Shown here: in pieces, positions 1 to 3,581 of the stretch
Numbering within the stretch: the first letter of the stretch is position 1
Layout: each line of letters starts with the position of its first letter
Source: Verrucomicrobiales bacterium
Lineage (GTDB): Bacteria > Verrucomicrobiota > Verrucomicrobiia > Limisphaerales > UBA1096
Assembly (NCBI GenBank): GCA_011523195.1
Contig: WTHH01000044.1
Coordinates: forward strand, 1-6,336
Reading direction: 5' to 3'
DNA: 6,336 nt
Program-made: the position numbers and the translations under genes
The notes under the pieces: generated by a model
Told to the model about the DNA's origin: nothing
Seen by the model: the letters and a program-made list of their open reading frames with translations, nothing else
The model's database searches: none

Positions 1-627
1 GGATGGGGGAGCGAGATCGTGGTGTGCGACAACAATTCCACCGACGACACCGCCGGGGTTGCCAAGGCCGCCGGGGTGCGGGTGGTGTTCGAGCCGTTCA
101 ATCAGATTGCCGCCTCGCGAAATGCCGCTGGCCGAGCAGCCAAGGGGGAGTGGCTGGTTTTCGTCGATGCCGACACGCGCGTGTCGCCGGAGTTGTTTCG
201 GGAAATGATGCGGGAGATTGTGTCCGGTCACTGCATCGGCGGCGGGACTTCGGTCAAGTTCGACAGCGGTCCGTGGCTCGCTCGGCAGACGGTTCACGGA
301 TGGAATACACTGGCCAAGCTCATGGGCTGGGCGGCCGGATCCTTTTTGTTTTGCCGGGCGGATGCCTTCCGCGAACTCGGCGGCTTCGATACCGAGTTGT
401 TCGCTGCGGAGGAGGTCGAGTACTGCGTGCGGTTGAATCGCTTGGCCAAGCGCTTGGCCAAGCGGATGGTGATGCTTCGTGCGCCGGTGATCAGTTCCGG
501 TCGAAAAGTGCGGGCCCTGTTCACGGCCAACAACTTGATGCACGGCATCGAGGCAATCTTCACCGCCGGTGGGGCGCTGAAGGATCGTGCCAATTGTGAG
601 TACTGGTACGACAACCCGGTACGCTGA
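1..627 (+). CDS. Family 2 glycosyltransferase (5'-truncated by window edge)
   Basis: The frame is open from base 1, so the true start lies upstream; 208 residues are visible before TGA at 625-627. It is predicted to transfer a sugar from a nucleotide-sugar to a lipid or glycan acceptor at the cytoplasmic face. Visible GT-A fold motifs are the nucleotide-binding strand IVVCDNNSTDDT (residues 6-17), the SRNAA segment, the metal-binding DAD (56-58, in FVDADT), the acceptor region GWAAGSFLFCRADAFRELGGFD, and the acidic EEVE catalytic-type motif (137-140). Only the first strand and any short N-terminus seem to be missing. The C-terminus ends in a WYD-type tail without membrane helices. After the EEVE helix the protein carries RLAKRLAKR (residues 147-155), encoded by two overlapping copies of a 14-base palindrome. 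The acceptor and pathway cannot be read from the sequence; envelope polysaccharide or lipid glycosylation is an inference. The gene is convergent with the transporter-like gene downstream. Confidence 0.92.
   Translation, partial: GWGSEIVVCDNNSTDDTAGVAKAAGVRVVFEPFNQIAASRNAAGRAAKGEWLVFVDADTRVSPELFREMMREIVSGHCIGGGTSVKFDSGPWLARQTVHGWNTLAKLMGWAAGSFLFCRADAFRELGGFDTELFAAEEVEYCVRLNRLAKRLAKRMVMLRAPVISSGRKVRALFTANNLMHGIEAIFTAGGALKDRANCEYWYDNPVR
439..464. repeat. Two overlapping copies of the CGCTTGGCCAAGCG palindrome
   Basis: Perfect copies lie at 439-452 and 451-464, sharing the CG at 451-452, so the period is 12 bases and the 26-base block is itself a perfect palindrome. In the glycosyltransferase frame it reads RLAKRLAKR. 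As RNA it could fold into an 11-bp stem (439-449 with 454-464) around a GCGC loop. The 12-base period keeps the reading frame, as expected for tandem growth inside a gene. Confidence 0.95.
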
Positions 628-692
628 CACCAAAACAACTCGACGCCGCTCGTCCTGTTAAACTACAAGATTGTAACAGTCGCCCTTAGAAA

Positions 693-724
693 GTGACGCC
701 GACGTCACCCCGCTTGGCCAAGCG
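693..724 (-). terminator. Possible weak terminator at the 3' end of the ANK-like gene
   Basis: The arms GTGACG (693-698) and CGTCAC (703-708) flank a 4-base loop and overlap the TGA stop (705-707) of the minus-strand gene. Read on the minus strand, the hairpin is followed by TTTCTAAG, and G-U pairs could lengthen the stem. The palindrome at 711-724 lies directly beside it, giving two adjacent inverted repeats between convergent genes. The U-tract is short, so intrinsic termination is only a possibility. No clear terminator for the plus-strand glycosyltransferase was seen in 628-692. Confidence 0.35.
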
Positions 725-2051
725 CACGGCGCGTGTTGCCGCTGCGGATGAAGAGCCAGGTGAACTGGGCCACTTGCCCAAGAGCATACGTCATGAAGGC
801 GAAAATGGCCCCGGCGAACCAGTCACCGAGCGCACCGACAATCAGCCCCACGACGATCACCAACAGGAAAAGCGCAACCGACTCGGTGACACTGCGCGTC
901 TGGTGCGCGTGCACGAGCAAACCCTGGCAGAAGCTGCTGCCGAACCCGGTGGCGGCCATCGTGATCGCCGCCCAGACGGATGTGACCGCCAGTTGGCCAA
1001 GCGCATCGTCCAACCCGCCGACAGTCCCAAACCAAATGCCGGCCAACGGCGTTCCCACGATCAGTAACTGCACGACAAACACACTCGCAGCAGCCTGACA
1101 CGCAAAGCGGCGAAGGGCAGGGTAACCGCCGGGCCGTTCCACCAACGCAACCACTACCTCGAGGAACGCGAGGCTGACTGATCGAAACAAAAACGTGAAC
1201 CCGTTCACGGCCGGAAGGATGGCGAGCGACTCGGTCGGGGAAGGCATGCGGCTGATCCCAGCGGTCAACACCGGCTGCGCGGCTAGCCCCAGTAGCGGAC
1301 TGAGCGCCAGCGGGATGTAAAAGGAGAGGAACTGTTTACGGTCGAGCGGAGGTTCGCTGGACTTGGCTCCCGGCAACACATCGCGAACGATCGGGCGCAC
1401 TCGCCACGCGGCGTAGGCCGCCTCGGCCACGACACCGGCCGACACGGCCGCCGTGGCTGCGATGATGCCAAGTTTTGGAGACTCGAACGATTGCGCCAAG
1501 GTGTAGCAGGTAAACAGGACGCTGACATCGGCGATGAGCCGGACGAGCGTCCCCCAACCGACCGCCTTGGATTGGCCGAAGCGGATCAACACCCCCTGGT
1601 TGAATCGCCTGTGCGCGATGGCCCACGTCCACGGCGTCATGATGATCATTCCCAACCGGCTGGCCTCGAGAATTTCACCCTCGACCCCAAGCAGGTTGCC
1701 CGCGAGAAAATCGAACATCGGCGTGACCGCGACCAGCAGGTGCAACGCCGATAGTCCGCCGCCGGACAGCATCATGAATTTCCACAGTCGTCGGTACGAG
1801 GTGAGGTCGCGGCTGAGTTTTGTGCTCGCCGTGAGGAGCATGATGATCGGTGCCTCGATGAGAAGCGAGAGGGGGAACACCACGCCGCCGTAAGCGCCGA
1901 GGTTGATCTCGGGATTGGCCAGGCGCGCGACCACGGCGCTTAGGAGTGGCAGCTCGATGCCCATCATAAGCCAACTCAACGCCAGCGGCAGCCAGGTCTT
2001 CCACACGTCGCGGCTGGTGACCGGCCGGGTTGTTTCCCCCTCAGCGTTCAC
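705..2051 (-). CDS. Multi-pass membrane protein, ANK-like / MATE-MOP superfamily transporter
   Basis: This 448-residue protein has about 12 predicted helices, roughly at residues 17-38, 53-76, 90-118, 130-148, 160-184, 190-214, 237-260, 272-300, 320-341, 350-380, 390-410 and 415-440. A short polar linker near the middle (about 225-236) separates two six-helix halves, as in MOP-superfamily exporters. By memory-based comparison it resembles vertebrate ANK/ANKH: the pattern 'RPIVRDVLPG...LSFYIPLAL' lines up with ANKH 'KNIHDIIP...LSFWWPLAL', followed by a shared 'TE-(A)-LAIL' segment. ANK proteins export pyrophosphate, ATP or citrate; the substrate here is unknown. The start is GTG (2049-2051), the only start codon between the upstream in-frame stop and the first helix; no clear Shine-Dalgarno is present. 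The gene is divergent from ferritin. The C-terminus RALGQAG is encoded by a perfect 14-base palindrome four codons before the stop. A MATE or polysaccharide-flippase assignment is the main alternative. Confidence 0.85.
   Translation of the reverse strand: MNAEGETTRPVTSRDVWKTWLPLALSWLMMGIELPLLSAVVARLANPEINLGAYGGVVFPLSLLIEAPIIMLLTASTKLSRDLTSYRRLWKFMMLSGGGLSALHLLVAVTPMFDFLAGNLLGVEGEILEASRLGMIIMTPWTWAIAHRRFNQGVLIRFGQSKAVGWGTLVRLIADVSVLFTCYTLAQSFESPKLGIIAATAAVSAGVVAEAAYAAWRVRPIVRDVLPGAKSSEPPLDRKQFLSFYIPLALSPLLGLAAQPVLTAGISRMPSPTESLAILPAVNGFTFLFRSVSLAFLEVVVALVERPGGYPALRRFACQAAASVFVVQLLIVGTPLAGIWFGTVGGLDDALGQLAVTSVWAAITMAATGFGSSFCQGLLVHAHQTRSVTESVALFLLVIVVGLIVGALGDWFAGAIFAFMTYALGQVAQFTWLFIRSGNTRRALGQAG
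711..724. repeat. Perfect CGCTTGGCCAAGCG palindrome at the 3' end of the ANK-like gene
   Basis: A perfect 14-base copy, read on the minus strand as ALGQA in the last residues of the membrane protein. It sits next to the GTGACG/CGTCAC hairpin. A degenerate 11/14 relative lies nearby at 771-784, encoding LGQV. Confidence 0.95.
990..1003. repeat. 12/14 copy of the palindrome inside the ANK-like gene
   Basis: CAGTTGGCCAAGCG differs from the consensus at positions 2 and 3. On the minus strand it encodes ALGQL at the start of the predicted tenth helix, in the same phase as the copy at 711-724. It may be a decayed copy. Confidence 0.75.
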
Positions 2052-2218
2052 TTCTGGGTGGGTAAATGGTGGATACGATCCTGTTCCGTGGTAGTAAGTT
2101 TCTCACTATCAATAATCTAAACCTTGACTGCCGGGGTGAGTGGTGCAGTCTTTCGTAGCGGCGGGGCCGGGCGAATTCCCGGGCCGCCCATCCATACGGC
2201 AAACAGCGTTTCAGTACG
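2052..2218. promoter_or_regulatory. Divergent intergenic region with a GC-rich leader hairpin upstream of ferritin
   Basis: This 167-base gap separates the divergent ANK-like and ferritin genes and should hold both promoters. Bases 2098-2123 are AT-rich against the background, and a TTGACT hexamer sits at 2124-2129, but no convincing -10 box is correctly spaced, so no promoter is called. At 2160-2188 a strong hairpin is possible: an outer stem GGCGG (2160-2164) with CCGCC (2184-2188), a small internal loop, an inner stem CCGGG (2167-2171) with CCCGG (2178-2182), and a CGAATT loop. It ends 30 bases before the ferritin ATG and has no T-run on either strand, so a leader structure fits better than a terminator. 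Confidence 0.4.
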
Positions 2219-2737
2219 ATGCAAATTAATCCAGCAGTCAATCAGGCCATCAATAAGCAAATCGGGATGGAGTTCGGCGCGTATCTTCAGTACCTCACGA
2301 TCTCGACTCATTTCGACGTGGAAGGCCTCTCGGAACTGGCGGCGTTTTTCAAGGCATAGGCCGAGGATGAGCGCGACCACGCCGAGCGATTCATCAACCA
2401 CGTCGTGGCGTTCAATGGAAAGCTGGAGATTCCGACCATCGACGCACCGTCGAGCGATGTGAAAACGATCGAGGAGGCGGCCCAGCTTTCGCTCGATTGG
2501 GAGATGAAAGTGACCGACGAGATCAATGCCCTGCTGAAATTAGCCAGCAACGAGGGCGACCACATCACCGAGAATTTCCTGAGTTGGTTCCTCGACGAGC
2601 AACTCGAGGAACTGTCGACCATGAACAAACTCTTGAAAGTGGCCAAGCGCGCAGGCGACAATGAGCTCGCCGTGGAGGAGTTCATGGCACGTCATCGTGG
2701 ACAACAACAATCCAATAACACAAACGCAGACGGCTGA
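2219..2737 (+). pseudogene. ftnA: Bacterial non-haem ferritin interrupted by an in-frame amber codon
   Basis: Read through one TAG (2357-2359, codon 47), the frame gives a 172-codon ferritin of normal family length. Ferritins form a 24-subunit cytoplasmic shell that oxidises Fe(II) and stores Fe(III). Visible features are helix A with ligand Glu18 (IGMEFGAYLQYL), helix B with Glu51 and His54 (AEDERDHAE), the WEMKVTDEI segment with the third-site Glu, and the WFLDEQLEE motif with the late Gln/Glu ligands. The family normally has FFKxQAEEE; here Gln is replaced by TAG, one C-to-T change from CAG. The rest looks intact, so the break is recent, a base error, or read through. An internal GTG at 2405 leaves 110 residues lacking Glu18 and the Glu51/His54 ligands, so that product should not work as a ferroxidase. 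No Shine-Dalgarno precedes the ATG at 2219. The 3' end overlaps the HAD gene. Confidence 0.88.
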
Positions 2738-3446
2738 CGCCGTTGGTTCTTCCGCCGGGACGCTTCCGATCCGATTGGTTCTTTTTGACATCGACGGCAC
2801 GCTGGTGAGTACCGGTGGCGCCGGGGTAAAGGCATTTGGCGAGGCATTCGAGGCCGCGTTCGGTATCCCCAACGCGACGGAAAAAATCAAGTTCGCCGGG
2901 CGCACGGACTACTCGCTGTTCCGCGAGTTATGCCAATGGAACGAGGTCGAGTTTTCGGTCGCCCATCGTGACCTGTTTTTTGAAAACTACCTGCGGCTGG
3001 TCGATAATCATCTGCAAGCCAACGAGGGCGGGCCGTTTCCCGGCGTTGTGAAACTACTTGATGATCTAGCGGCGCTGCCCGATGCACCGGCGATCGCCCT
3101 GCTCACCGGCAACATTGAGGAGGGGGCAAAGCGCAAGCTGGGCACGTATGACTTGTGGGATCGCTTTGCCTTCGGCGGATTCGCCAACGACAACGAGGAT
3201 CGAAACCTCATCGCCGCCGCGGCCAAGGCCAAGGGGAGCGAGTATCTGGAGCGACCGCTGGAGGGGGGCGAGATCGTGGTCATCGGCGACACGCCCAAGG
3301 ACGTTGCCTGCGGCAAATACATCGAGGCACGAACCCTCGGCGTGGCCACCGGCGGTGCGTCACTCGATGAGCTCGTGGCGTGCACTCCCGATTGGGCAGT
3401 GCCGGATCTCACTCATCTGACTGCCGCCGAGATTTGCGGGTGCTGA
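2661..3446 (+). CDS. HAD-superfamily hydrolase, phosphoglycolate phosphatase-like (subfamily IA)
   Basis: A predicted cytoplasmic Mg2+-dependent phosphatase acting through an aspartyl-phosphate intermediate. With the ATG at 2661 it has 261 residues. Motif I is DIDGT (Asp43 nucleophile, Asp45 acid/base), followed by a helical cap (about 55-130). Motif II is LLTGN (Thr149), motif III a Lys in the GAKRKLG region, and motif IV IGDTPKD (Asp210, Asp214). All catalytic residues are present. The real start is uncertain: the ATG at 2661 overlaps ferritin by 77 bases, while GTG at 2697 would give 249 residues and overlap by 41. The conserved domain begins near residue 37, and no start has a well-placed Shine-Dalgarno; a GGAGGAG at 2674-2680 is too far from 2697. 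The overlap suggests co-transcription and possible translational coupling with ferritin. The substrate is not readable; the Gph-like cap suggests a small phosphorylated metabolite. Confidence 0.9.
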   Translation: MSSPWRSSWHVIVDNNNPITQTQTADAVGSSAGTLPIRLVLFDIDGTLVSTGGAGVKAFGEAFEAAFGIPNATEKIKFAGRTDYSLFRELCQWNEVEFSVAHRDLFFENYLRLVDNHLQANEGGPFPGVVKLLDDLAALPDAPAIALLTGNIEEGAKRKLGTYDLWDRFAFGGFANDNEDRNLIAAAAKAKGSEYLERPLEGGEIVVIGDTPKDVACGKYIEARTLGVATGGASLDELVACTPDWAVPDLTHLTAAEICGC

Positions 3447-3477
3447 CCTCGCTTGACCAAGTTTTGTCGCGCGGCTT

Positions 3478-3510
3478 TACCCGGCCGGTATCCGCCGGTA
3501 CTCTACCGGC
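3478..3510 (+). terminator. Hairpin-forming spacer before the haem-protein gene (possible terminator or leader structure)
   Basis: GCCGGTA (3494-3500) and TACCGGC (3504-3510) form a perfect 7-bp stem with a CTC loop. An identical GCCGGTA occurs at 3484-3490, so the right arm could pair with either copy, giving mutually exclusive hairpins. A near-palindrome TACCCGGCCGGTA lies at 3478-3490. The stem is followed by TTCCTGCCTTTTC, a poor U-tract, and by the ATG 14 bases on. It could end the HAD transcript weakly or act in the leader of the downstream gene. No Shine-Dalgarno is seen between hairpin and ATG. Confidence 0.45.
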
Positions 3511-3524
3511 TTCCTGCCTTTTCG

Positions 3525-3581
3525 ATGAAAAAACCGCTTTTGTCCCTTGCCTGTCTGGTTGCGCTTGGCCAAGCGCTGGCC
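3525..3581 (+). other. Signal peptide of the haem-binding protein
   Basis: Residues 1-19 show two lysines (2-3), a Leu/Ala/Val-rich core (5-14) and an A-x-A site at 17-19 before Gly20. The palindrome supplies ALGQA (13-17), the end of the hydrophobic core and part of the cleavage region. Export by Sec to the periplasm is expected, matching the covalent haem c motif near the C-terminus. Confidence 0.85.

Noticed and set aside
693..1098. Plus-strand open frames of about 120 codons opposite the membrane protein
   Set aside because: Their translations are low-complexity and polar and mirror the transmembrane codons of the minus-strand gene, which has a convincing 12-helix pattern.
2098..2123. 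A Fur-type iron operator between the ANK-like gene and ferritin
   Set aside because: The minus-strand GATTATTGAT vaguely resembles a GATAATGAT unit, but no second or third unit is present, so the match is too weak.
2173..2183. GAATTCCCGGG as cloning-vector polylinker contamination
   Set aside because: The match is only the 11 bases of adjacent EcoRI and SmaI sites, and the flanking sequence continues as normal GC-rich genomic DNA that leads into the ferritin gene.
2357..2359. TAG reassigned as glutamine in this organism
   Set aside because: Only one in-frame TAG appears in roughly 2,000 coding codons; the long haem-protein frame uses only CAG/CAA for Gln. A single mutation or error is simpler.
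3546..3554. A lipoprotein lipobox around Cys10 of the haem protein
   Set aside because: The residues before Cys10 (Ser-Leu-Ala) do not fit the usual Leu at -3, the hydrophobic core would be too short, and a good A-x-A site follows at 17-19.
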